Shown piece after piece: positions 7,697 to 14,447 of a DNA stretch of 22,069 bases. Source of the stretch: CALRBF01 sp041164045. Its GTDB lineage: Bacteria > Patescibacteriota > Minisyncoccia > SW-4-49-11. The stretch is taken from assembly GCA_041164045.1 (NCBI GenBank), contig JBEAQD010000062.1, positions 1 through 22,069 on the forward strand. The letters run 5' to 3'. Made by a program: the position numbers and the translations under genes. The notes beneath the pieces were generated by a model, which saw only the letters and a list, made by a program, of their open reading frames with translations, made no database searches and was not told the origin of the DNA. Within the stretch, counting starts at the first letter, position 1. Every line of letters starts with the position of its first letter.

Positions 7697-8521
7697 ATGT
7701 CAGTCAAAATTGGGAAAGTCGAGGTAGATAGTTGGAGTAGAAAGGAGGTAATTGCCAAAATTGACAAAGCAATGGATCAAAATAAAATCTTGCAAGTAGT
7801 TACCCCATATTCGGAATTCATTGTAGAGGCAGAGTATAATCTGGCATTTAGAAAAGCTCTTAATACAAGTGAAATTAGAGTCCCTGATGGAATAGGTATA
7901 TTATGGGCTGGAGCTTATCTTGCTGGCAAATGGAATAATTTATGGATGTCTTTATTGGGCATTATTAATCGAGATATTAGACTTTATTCGGTATTCACAG
8001 AAAAAATTAGTGGCTCAGATTTGATTTATGATGTTCTAGATTTAGCTAAGCAACAAAAAAGCAGGGTATATCTATTGGGAGGAGAGGGTGATGTCCCAGC
8101 TAAAGTCACAACTTATATTCAAGACAATTATCCAAGAATTAATATTACAGGCACATATTCTGACAAAATATCTCTTGGAGACAAGGATCTATTTCAAAAA
8201 GTATTGGACACTCAATCAGATATAGTTCTAGTAGCCTTGTCATATCCTAAACAAGAAATTTTTGCATCCCAATTAAAGCAATATTTTAAAGATAATGACC
8301 ATAAAGGAGTAATTATGTGTATTGGAGGTACATTTGACTTTTTGGCAGGGTCTCAAAAGCGAGCCCCAAAATGGATGCAAAAGCTAGGATTAGAGTGGTT
8401 ATTTCGTCTAATTCAACAACCCAAAAGAATTAGAAGAATTTATAAAGCGACCATAGAATATATTCTCCTAATATCTAAGTACAAATCAAATATTGACAAA
8501 CATAAGCATAATACGCTATAA
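7697..8521 (+). CDS. WecG/TagA/CpsF-family glycosyltransferase (GT26)
   Basis: Members transfer N-acetylmannosamine or a related sugar from a UDP donor onto undecaprenyl-diphosphate-linked GlcNAc, building teichoic-acid, capsule or common-antigen linkage units at the inner membrane face. The 274-residue protein shows RVPDGIGILWAG (61-72) with the catalytic-type Asp64, the mid-domain YLLGGEGDVPAK, LSYPKQEIFASQ and IGGTFDFLAGSQKRAPKWMQ. A basic amphipathic tail (LGLEWLFRLIQQPKRIRRI) is typical for membrane docking. The usual TPN motif near residue 36 reads TPYSE. It follows korB by 9 bases and its last codons contain the rpmF promoter. The exact sugar cannot be inferred, so no symbol is given. 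Confidence 0.9.
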   Translation: MSVKIGKVEVDSWSRKEVIAKIDKAMDQNKILQVVTPYSEFIVEAEYNLAFRKALNTSEIRVPDGIGILWAGAYLAGKWNNLWMSLLGIINRDIRLYSVFTEKISGSDLIYDVLDLAKQQKSRVYLLGGEGDVPAKVTTYIQDNYPRINITGTYSDKISLGDKDLFQKVLDTQSDIVLVALSYPKQEIFASQLKQYFKDNDHKGVIMCIGGTFDFLAGSQKRAPKWMQKLGLEWLFRLIQQPKRIRRIYKATIEYILLISKYKSNIDKHKHNTL

Positions 8522-8522
8522 T
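8493..8522 (+). promoter_or_regulatory. Promoter of rpmF-nusB-rnc cluster
   Basis: A perfect TTGACA (8493-8498) and a perfect TATAAT (8517-8522) are 18 bases apart. They lie inside the last codons of the glycosyltransferase gene, whose stop overlaps the -10. The predicted start near 8529 gives a 20-base leader. Confidence 0.8.
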
Positions 8523-8548
8523 TAACAATAATTAAGTAATTATATTAT

Positions 8549-8686
8549 ATGGCAGTACCTAAGAAACGACATAATCATAGTAGAACTGGTAAAAATCGTT
8601 CCCATCATGCTCTAAAACAGGTAGAAGCAAGAGTTAGAGGAATGTCTCATCGTCTCAAAAAATTCTTATCTAGAACTAACGGTTAA
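8549..8686 (+). CDS. rpmF: Large-subunit ribosomal protein L32, short zinc-free form
   Basis: This 45-residue protein starts MAVPKKRHNHSRTGKNRSHH, the characteristic bL32 N-terminus that threads into the 50S subunit. Most bL32 proteins run 55-60 residues and many have a CxxC...CxxC zinc ribbon in the second half. Here the second half (ALKQVEARVRGMSHRLKKFL and a 5-residue end) has no cysteine and ends early. The bases after the stop do not encode a zinc-ribbon tail in the same frame, so it looks like a genuinely shortened protein and not a nonsense break. It sits 27 bases after the glycosyltransferase stop and 52 bases before nusB, and has its own consensus promoter. Confidence 0.9.
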   Translation: MAVPKKRHNHSRTGKNRSHHALKQVEARVRGMSHRLKKFLSRTNG

Positions 8687-8738
8687 GCTCAGATATTATC
8701 AAAACTTTAAAATAAGCTCCTAATAATACAAAAAATAT

Positions 8739-9173
8739 ATGGCAAATCGTCACCTTATGAGGTCAGTAGCAATGCAAACACTTTATCAGATTGATGTATC
8801 TGACCTTTGGGATAATGAAAATTTATGGGATATTATTCAGGAATCTATACACAGATTATCTGAAGGAGTAGAGGATATTTCTTATATTAAAGAAGTAGTC
8901 TCTGGAGTTTTGCAAAATAAAGTCAAGATAGATGAAACTATAACTAAATATGCTACTGGATGGATTGTAGATACAATTGCTCCAGTTGAGAGAAGTATTC
9001 TGAGATTGGCTATTTATGAAATTGAATATTATAATGATAAGGATATCCCACCAAAAGTAGCGATTAATGAGGCTATTGAGCTTGCTAAAGCCTTTAGTGG
9101 ACCAGCAGCTGGTAAATTTGTAAATGGAGTGTTAGGCGGTTTGTATAAAGATAAAATAGGATCTGAAGTATGA
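8739..9173 (+). CDS. nusB: Transcription antitermination factor NusB
   Basis: NusB binds boxA RNA with S10 (NusE) and helps RNA polymerase complete rRNA operons. The 144-residue all-helical protein has the N-terminal RNA-binding motif LMRSVAMQTLYQIDV (6-20) and the C-terminal family block, which includes ERSILRLAIYEIEY (about 82-95), PPKVAINEAIELAK and FVNGVLGGLY. Length is normal. It lies between rpmF and rnc, an RNA-processing context. Its TGA stop overlaps the rnc ATG (ATGA). The start has no Shine-Dalgarno sequence (AAAAATATATGG). Confidence 0.95.
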   Translation: MANRHLMRSVAMQTLYQIDVSDLWDNENLWDIIQESIHRLSEGVEDISYIKEVVSGVLQNKVKIDETITKYATGWIVDTIAPVERSILRLAIYEIEYYNDKDIPPKVAINEAIELAKAFSGPAAGKFVNGVLGGLYKDKIGSEV

Positions 9174-9850
9174 TTCTACTCAGTGATTTACAAGACAAAA
9201 TAGGATATCACTTTCATAATTTAGACTTATTACAGCAAGCTTTGACCCATCGATCCTATTTAAATGAGAACCCTCAGTTTACGCTAGGGCATAATGAAAG
9301 ATTAGAGTTTTATGGAGATGCTGTATTAGAAGATGTAGTAACAGCATATTTGTTCCATAATTATAAAGACAAAAATGAAGGTGAATTGACTAATTTGAGA
9401 GCAGCCTTGGTCAGAGGTGCTCATTTAGCTCAAGTTGCAGATAAAATACAGTTAGATAAATGTCTTAATATATCTAAAGGAGAAAAAAACGATGCAACCG
9501 CTAAAGCCTATATTACAGCTAATGCTATTGAAGCATTAATAGCTGCTTTGAGGCTTGATGGAGGCTATGAAGTGTCTCAAAAATTTATTGAAGAATTTAT
9601 TATTACTGACTTAGAACAGATTATTGCCGAGGAATCTTTTATTGATGCTAAAAGCTTATTGCAAGAGAAATCTCAAGAACAATTTAGTATTACCCCTAAT
9701 TATACAGTAGTATCAGAAGAAGGACCAGACCATAACAAATTATTTGAAGTAGCTGTGTTTATAGGCTCTAAAGAATATGCTAAAGGTATAGGGAGCTCCA
9801 AACAAAAAGCAGAACAAAATGCCGCCAAGAAAGCTCTTGATAAAATTTAG
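9170..9850 (+). CDS. rnc: Ribonuclease III
   Basis: RNase III cuts double-stranded RNA, including rRNA precursors and structured mRNA leaders, as a dimer. The 226-residue protein has the nuclease domain with signature NERLEFYGDAV (42-52, with E43, E46 and D50) and a second metal-site segment TANAIEALIAAL (116-127, E120). A double-stranded-RNA-binding domain follows at about 153-226 and ends in GIGSSKQKAEQNAAKKALDK. The residue matching E. coli Asp114 is Asn117 here; the essential Glu117 equivalent (E120) is kept. An AGGA eight bases before the ATG is the only plausible Shine-Dalgarno sequence in the window, although it lies inside nusB. Confidence 0.95.
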   Translation: MILLSDLQDKIGYHFHNLDLLQQALTHRSYLNENPQFTLGHNERLEFYGDAVLEDVVTAYLFHNYKDKNEGELTNLRAALVRGAHLAQVADKIQLDKCLNISKGEKNDATAKAYITANAIEALIAALRLDGGYEVSQKFIEEFIITDLEQIIAEESFIDAKSLLQEKSQEQFSITPNYTVVSEEGPDHNKLFEVAVFIGSKEYAKGIGSSKQKAEQNAAKKALDKI

Positions 9851-9853
9851 TAT

Positions 9854-10312
9854 ATGCATATAGGTTATGATATTGATGGAGTGCTTACCAAAAGGGATTA
9901 TACTCATCTCTCTAGATTAGGCGTGAGAGGTATATTTGCATTGTTGCAAAAATATTTTCCCCAAGTTATAGAAAATTGGACATTATCTCAACCTTTGCAA
10001 GATGATATAGAAATAGCAAGAGAAATTGCTTCCAAACATAAAATATCAATTATCACCGCAAGACCAGAGTTAATGCAACCATATACAGCTCAGTGGTTAA
10101 AAAATATTGCTCATATAGAATATGACAATTTATATTGCGTGGGGCTAAAAAGTGGTTTTTCTGAGAGAAAGTTAAAACTAGCCCAAGATCTAGAAATAGA
10201 TGTATTTTTAGATGATACATTAGAGACTATAGAGTTATTTGAGGCTAATGGTATCAATGCTCATAAGTTTGAGACTTGGCAGGAAGTAAAAGAATATATG
10301 GATAGATTATGA
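9854..10312 (+). CDS. HAD-superfamily phosphatase, 5'-nucleotidase-like
   Basis: The 152-residue protein has all HAD motifs: motif I YDIDGVL (5-11) with nucleophile D6 and acid/base D8, motif II SIITARPE (65-72) with T68, a Lys-rich motif III segment (SERKLKLA, 103-110), and motif IV FLDDTLETI (118-126) with D120 and D121. The DIDGVL start, the ITAR motif and the compact size recall 5'(3')-deoxyribonucleotidases and related small nucleotide phosphatases. Substrate is unproven. It sits 3 bases after rnc, and its TGA overlaps the uppP ATG, so it belongs to the same transcription unit. Confidence 0.75.
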   Translation: MHIGYDIDGVLTKRDYTHLSRLGVRGIFALLQKYFPQVIENWTLSQPLQDDIEIAREIASKHKISIITARPELMQPYTAQWLKNIAHIEYDNLYCVGLKSGFSERKLKLAQDLEIDVFLDDTLETIELFEANGINAHKFETWQEVKEYMDRL

Positions 10313-11211
10313 CTATTTTAGAGGGATTTATTTTGGGATTAGTACAGGGTATTACTGAGGTTCTGCCAATTTCAAGTACAGCTCATCTAATCCTAGCTCA
10401 AAAAGTGATGCAACTTGATAATATATCTTTGTCATTCGATGTAATGATGAATTTTGGTAGTTTGATTGCGATCATAATATATTTTTGGGATATTTGGCTA
10501 GATTTAATAGTAGGTGTTTTGAACTTTTTTAAAATAACCATTAATGTTTGGTTATCTAATAAACCAAATCTAAAACCATATATTCCAAGATTTAATAAAA
10601 TAGAAACAGCTTACTCTAAAAATACAGAATTTTATAAGCGTTCATTACAATCTTTTCAACTAGCTCTATTCTTGATCTTAGCTACTATCCCAGCTCTTGT
10701 AATTGGATATTTGGGACAAGAATGGATTAAAAATAATGCTAGAACAACTATAGTAATATCCATAGCCTTGATTATAGGTGGAATAATGCTTGGATTGGCA
10801 GATTATTGGGCTCGACAAAAATATGCATTATCTACTCTTAATCCAGCCAGGGTTTTAATCATAGGTTTTTTTCAAGTATTAGCCTTAATTCCAGGATTTT
10901 CTAGAACAGGATCCACTATGACCGGAGCTTTATTTATGGGACTTAATCGTAAGGATAGTGCAGCCTTTGCTTTTTTATTAGGAGCCCCAGTTATTTTTAT
11001 AGCTACCATTGCTACTTTGCCAGACTTTATAGCTGAGTATAGATATTCTAGGGCTAGTCTAGTAGCTTTTATTTCCTCTGGAATTATTACCTATATAACT
11101 ATTCATATTTTGTATCATATTATTCAGAAGCAGTCATTTAGAATTTTTGTTGCTTATCGTATAATTCTTGGTATACTATTATTAATAGCAGTTTATACTA
11201 AAATTTTATGA
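10309..11211 (+). CDS. uppP: Undecaprenyl-diphosphatase (UppP/BacA)
   Basis: UppP dephosphorylates undecaprenyl diphosphate so the lipid carrier can be reused for peptidoglycan and surface glycans. The 300-residue integral membrane protein has both signature motifs: GLVQGITEVLPISSTAHLIL (10-29, with E17 and H26) and PGFSRTGSTM (195-204, with R199). It is about 27 residues longer than E. coli UppP; the extra length is a charged loop at about 82-112 between transmembrane segments. It overlaps both neighbours by ATGA junctions. Along with the WecG/TagA-type and GT39-type enzymes nearby, it points to an active undecaprenyl-linked glycan pathway. Confidence 0.95.
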   Translation: MTILEGFILGLVQGITEVLPISSTAHLILAQKVMQLDNISLSFDVMMNFGSLIAIIIYFWDIWLDLIVGVLNFFKITINVWLSNKPNLKPYIPRFNKIETAYSKNTEFYKRSLQSFQLALFLILATIPALVIGYLGQEWIKNNARTTIVISIALIIGGIMLGLADYWARQKYALSTLNPARVLIIGFFQVLALIPGFSRTGSTMTGALFMGLNRKDSAAFAFLLGAPVIFIATIATLPDFIAEYRYSRASLVAFISSGIITYITIHILYHIIQKQSFRIFVAYRIILGILLLIAVYTKIL

Positions 11212-11954
11212 AAACAGTAATCTTTAACTGGAAAATGAATCCAAGTTCACTAGATGAGGTGAATAAAATTATAGGAGTAATTGAAGCAGAATCTTTAGCA
11301 GTTGGTAGGTCAGAAATAGTAATTCTACCACCAAGTATATATATCAATTTATTACAACAAAAGCAATCTAATATCTTTGCTTCTCTTGGAGTACAAGACA
11401 TTTCTGATTCCGAGAATGGAGCCTATACTGGGCAATTATCAGCAGAAATGGTAAGTAATTTAGGACTAGAATATGCACTAATAGGTCATTCTGAGACTAG
11501 AAAATACCAACATTATACAACACAAGATATAGCTAACAAATTAACTCAAGTACTCAAATATAATCTGACACCAATCCTATGTTTAGGTTATGAAGAAAAT
11601 CCTACATCCAATGAAATAAATATAGATCTTATTAAACAAGAATTGTTTGACATTATCATCCCAAATAGAGAATTATTAGCTAAAAACCAGATACTGATAG
11701 CCTATGAACCAATTTGGGCTATTGGAAGTGGTATAACTCCTAGCTTAGATAGTATAGAGATTGTCAGTATATTTATCAAAAAAACTTTTCAAGATATAGT
11801 CCCTGCTGAATTAGAATCAACAGCTAATATTCTATACGGAGGTAGTGTTAATAAAGATAATATATCAGAACTCAAAACCATAACATCAGTCTCAGGATTC
11901 CTAATAGGAGGAGCTTCACTAGATACTAATCAAATTCCAAGTTTATTGAGTTAA
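11208..11954 (+). CDS. tpiA: Triosephosphate isomerase
   Basis: TPI interconverts dihydroxyacetone phosphate and glyceraldehyde 3-phosphate in glycolysis. The 248-residue barrel shows FNWKMN (6-11, substrate-binding N7 and K9), ALIGHSETRKY (90-100, catalytic H94), AYEPIWAIGSG (165-175, catalytic E167 and the hinge of loop 6), LYGGSVN (209-215) and GFLIGGASL (230-238). All catalytic residues and the standard length are present. The ATG overlaps the uppP stop. It is the last gene of the cluster that starts at rpmF. Confidence 0.97.
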   Translation: MKTVIFNWKMNPSSLDEVNKIIGVIEAESLAVGRSEIVILPPSIYINLLQQKQSNIFASLGVQDISDSENGAYTGQLSAEMVSNLGLEYALIGHSETRKYQHYTTQDIANKLTQVLKYNLTPILCLGYEENPTSNEINIDLIKQELFDIIIPNRELLAKNQILIAYEPIWAIGSGITPSLDSIEIVSIFIKKTFQDIVPAELESTANILYGGSVNKDNISELKTITSVSGFLIGGASLDTNQIPSLLS

Positions 11955-12392
11955 GTGTTTTGGTAGCTGAGGAGAGCTATAATTATAAATTGTGAATTCT
12001 GAATTGTAAATTATTTTTTATTCGTAGGGGCGACCTTTCAGTCCCTGTATTTTTGTTATTTTTTTTCTCTTTAGAGGAGGTGTATTGTATTTCTGTCCCT
12101 CTCTTTTTAATCCACCTTGGGCGGAGAGGGGGGAAAGTTTTTTGCAATTTGAGATTTTGTCTTCCTTTGGAGGGAGTACCCGAAGGGGGAGGGTGGATAG
12201 AAGCAGAAAAGAAGTATGCTTTATACTAATATAGTATTTGCAATCATAGTTTACTAATCATCCACCTCCGGCACTCCGTGCCACCTCCTCCAAAGGAGGA
12301 CAGAAGCTCGAAAAACATAATACAACACAGGCGACTGAAAGGTCGCCCCTATGAAAAAATGGATGTGTAAACCATTTGCTACGAATACCAAC
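11955..12392. other. Repeat-rich gap between convergent tpiA and glucan phosphorylase
   Basis: This 438-base gap lies between two converging genes and contains no credible gene. About 11975-12015 is AT-rich with repeated AATTGTAAATT-type motifs. The rest is mainly the composite repeat element at 12023-12353. No simple intrinsic terminator with a U-tract was found for tpiA, so the repeat hairpins may serve as the 3' end. Confidence 0.8.
12023..12353 (-). mobile_element. MITE-like composite repeat element, copy B (inverted)
   Basis: The ends are near-perfect inverted repeats: GTAGGGGCGACCTTTCAGTC at 12024 and, reading inward on the minus strand from 12352, ATAGGGGCGACCTTTCAGTC. Inside, on the minus strand, are module R2 (12301-12261, with hairpins TCCTCC-TTT-GGAGGA and GGCAC-GGA-GTGCC) and module R3 (12199-12158). 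This is the same order as copy A at 1285-1577. About 108 bases of degenerate extra module lie between R3 and the left end. No open reading frame of note is present, so any movement would need an enzyme supplied elsewhere. Confidence 0.65.
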
Positions 12393-14012
12393 TCACCCCT
12401 TATATCCTTTACGAATATATTCTAGTACCATTCTTTGGGTATTATAGTAGCTGCCGATTAAAGAGATGGCTGACCTTTGCATTTTACTAAATTTATTTCG
12501 ATCATTATAGAATATATCAATAGCATTGTTTATATTATCATACATACTATTAATCTCCTGATATTCATCATTACCTGCAATGGTCCATCCATTTACATTA
12601 TGGATTCCGCTTTCTGGCCACCAACCATCATAGGTAGATATATTCAATACTCCATTTAGTGATGCTTTCATACCACTTGTACCAGAGGCTTCATAACATA
12701 TTCGAGGGGTATTGAGCCAAACATCGACTCCGCTCACTAATAGTTTTGACATCTCCATACTATAATTTGGCAGATAAATTATTTTTAGATATTCATTATT
12801 ATATTCCTTAGCAATAGTTAGAATTCGTTTAATAATGTCAGCTCCAACTAAGTCAGTATGGTATGCTTTACCTGCAAATATAATATTAATACCTTTATAT
12901 TTCTCAGCTAATTTTAGCAATCTTTCTATGTCCGAGAAGATCAAATGAGCTCTTTTATATTCGGTGGCTCTTCTAGCAAAGCCTATTGTAAAAGCATTGG
13001 GTAAAAAGTCTATATTAGGCTGTTGTCTTAGATATTGAGCTAGATTATCTTTATTAATTTGATGTGCTTGTTTTATATCCTCATAAGGGATTCCTTCTAC
13101 ATATCTTAATATTTCGGGGTGCATTTGCCAATTAGGGAAATATGATTGTAGGACTTGATTAATTGAGTTAGAAACCCAAGTAGGGCTATGTATTCCATTG
13201 GTAACATAATCTATACTGTGCTCAGGAAACATTGCCTGAGAAACTTCTTGATGTTTGGCTGAGACGGCATTAGAGTAATCAGCTAAGGATAAAGCTAATC
13301 TAGTTAAATTAATGGTATCTTCGGCCTCGAAGGCTGCAGGTGGAATATTTTGTAATTGTTCAGGTTTACATATATTTTTGAGCCATTCTATCGGTAATCT
13401 AGTATGTCCACCTATAAGAGGAGTATGAGTGGTGAATACCACTTGAGCTGTTGGATGATTGATTTCAAGTGCAATTAAGGCACTATGACTTTCATTAAGG
13501 TGAAAAGTATTAATCTCATGGCAACCTAGACTATTGAGAGCATATTTACTGCCAAGTCCCAATACTAATAATTGCCTTCTGAATATTTCTGAGTTTGGAG
13601 AATAAACTTTATCTGAGACGGCTCTAAATTCTGCTGAATTTTCTTCCACATCAGTATCTAATAGAAGTATAGAAACCGATTTATGAGATATGGGTGAAGT
13701 ATATATATATTCCCAGATATTCACTGATACAGTCTCATTTGCTAATGGAATTGAGGTTTTTCCAATAAGATTTAGTATTTTGGTATAATCCCATTCCTGT
13801 GGATGAGCAATTTGTCCATCCATCTCGTCCAAAGTCTGGTCTAGATATCCATGTTTATATAAAATTCCTACTCCTACTACGGGTAGTCCTAAATCAGCAA
13901 AGCTCTTGATGGTGTCTCCTGCTAATATCCCAAGCCCTCCAGTATATATTTTTATATCATCAGATAGCCCAAATTCCATACAAATATAGGCGGTGTTTGG
14001 TGTGTAATTCAT
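12393..14012 (-). CDS. Alpha-glucan phosphorylase, short GT35 form
   Basis: The enzyme releases glucose 1-phosphate from glycogen, starch or maltodextrin using pyridoxal phosphate. The 539-residue protein has YTGGLGILAGD (23-33), HLNESHSALIAL (171-182), a TTHTPLIGGH segment (194-203), FARRATEYKRAHLI (345-358) and the cofactor block EASGTSGMKASLNGVLN (441-457) with PLP-lysine K449. It lacks the N-terminal extra domain (DUF3417 type) of longer alpha-glucan phosphorylases and is far shorter than the roughly 800-residue glycogen phosphorylases, but both catalytic halves are complete. It ends in TGA. No glycogen-synthesis gene is near, so it may use scavenged or host-derived glucan, which is inference. 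Confidence 0.9.
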   Translation of the reverse strand: MNYTPNTAYICMEFGLSDDIKIYTGGLGILAGDTIKSFADLGLPVVGVGILYKHGYLDQTLDEMDGQIAHPQEWDYTKILNLIGKTSIPLANETVSVNIWEYIYTSPISHKSVSILLLDTDVEENSAEFRAVSDKVYSPNSEIFRRQLLVLGLGSKYALNSLGCHEINTFHLNESHSALIALEINHPTAQVVFTTHTPLIGGHTRLPIEWLKNICKPEQLQNIPPAAFEAEDTINLTRLALSLADYSNAVSAKHQEVSQAMFPEHSIDYVTNGIHSPTWVSNSINQVLQSYFPNWQMHPEILRYVEGIPYEDIKQAHQINKDNLAQYLRQQPNIDFLPNAFTIGFARRATEYKRAHLIFSDIERLLKLAEKYKGINIIFAGKAYHTDLVGADIIKRILTIAKEYNNEYLKIIYLPNYSMEMSKLLVSGVDVWLNTPRICYEASGTSGMKASLNGVLNISTYDGWWPESGIHNVNGWTIAGNDEYQEINSMYDNINNAIDIFYNDRNKFSKMQRSAISLIGSYYNTQRMVLEYIRKGYKG

Positions 14013-14045
14013 TTTTATTAATCTTTATTATATGATACCTGTTAC

Positions 14046-14054
14046 ATTATACCA
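14046..14054 (-). promoter_or_regulatory. Extended -10 promoter of the glucan phosphorylase gene
   Basis: The minus strand reads TGG-TATAAT. The predicted start near 14039 gives a leader of about 27 bases. No clear -35 hexamer is seen; the region upstream is the T-rich tail of the rpmA terminator. A second TATAAT (14032-14027) lies closer to the ATG. Confidence 0.5.
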
Positions 14055-14061
14055 TATGTTT

Positions 14062-14091
14062 TAAAAAATAAAAAATCCCCAATTGGGGATT
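14062..14091 (-). terminator. Intrinsic terminator after rpmA
   Basis: On the minus strand a perfect hairpin, AATCCCC-AATT-GGGGATT (14091-14074), is followed by TTTATTTTTT. It lies 27 bases beyond the rpmA stop and before the next minus-strand promoter, so it separates rpmA from the phosphorylase gene. It is the only classical intrinsic terminator I can see in the window. Confidence 0.88.
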
Positions 14092-14117
14092 AGTTTTTTA
14101 TGGAAGTTTAGAGTTTA

Positions 14118-14390
14118 TTAGACTACTGATACAGTCTTTACTACTTTTCTCTTCCCAGTAAAGGTGGTTTTCTTAGTATTCTTAAATGCAATTACTCCAT
14201 TTGCTACAGAATATAATGTATCGTCAGCTCCACGAGCTACATTATGCCCTGCATGGAATTTAGTACCTCTTTGTCGAATAATAATTTGTCCTTTAGCTAC
14301 TTTTTGTCCAGCATATAATTTAACTCCAAGATATTTTGGGTTTGAATCTCGTCCTAATGCTGTAGAACCACCAGCTTTTCTATGTGCCAT
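14118..14390 (-). CDS. rpmA: Large-subunit ribosomal protein L27
   Basis: bL27 reaches toward the peptidyl-transferase centre with its N-terminus. The 90-residue protein starts MAHRKAGGSTALGRDSNPKY and continues with LGVKLYAGQKVAKGQIIIRQ and a GTKFHAGHNVARGADDTLY block, all typical of bL27. A longer frame begins 57 bases upstream, but its extra residues are hydrophobic and unlike the family and that start lies inside the promoter, so 14390 is chosen. No cleavable N-terminal extension of the Firmicutes type is present. rplU (L21), its usual neighbour, is not here. It has its own promoter and terminator. Confidence 0.97.
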   Translation of the reverse strand: MAHRKAGGSTALGRDSNPKYLGVKLYAGQKVAKGQIIIRQRGTKFHAGHNVARGADDTLYSVANGVIAFKNTKKTTFTGKRKVVKTVSVV

Positions 14391-14411
14391 ATCGAATATT
14401 ATTACTATATA

Positions 14412-14420
14412 TGTTATAAT
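14412..14420 (+). promoter_or_regulatory. Extended -10 promoter of the Ada-like gene and ftsQ cluster
   Basis: TGT-TATAAT ends 7 bases before the ATG at 14428. Normal spacing puts the transcription start at 14427, so the message would be leaderless or nearly so. The -35 region (TCGAAT, 14392-14397) is poor. It overlaps the oppositely directed rpmA -10. Confidence 0.6.
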
Positions 14421-14447
14421 AATACATATGAAACATAAATTTGTCAA
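14419..14447 (-). promoter_or_regulatory. Promoter of rpmA
   Basis: On the minus strand a perfect TTGACA (14447-14442) and TATTAT (14424-14419) are 17 bases apart. The predicted start is near 14412, giving a leader of about 22 bases. The -35 lies inside the coding start of the divergent gene, and the -10 overlaps the divergent -10 element. Confidence 0.8.

Noticed and set aside
14164..14427. Upstream extension of the Ada-like frame back to an ATG at 14164
   Set aside because: It runs antisense through rpmA, whose product is firmly identified, and the ATG at 14428 gives a proper membrane anchor right behind a TATAAT box.
14391..14447. Longer L27 with 19 extra N-terminal residues
   Set aside because: The extra residues are hydrophobic and unlike bL27, and the start would lie in the promoter; the MAHRKAGG start is canonical.
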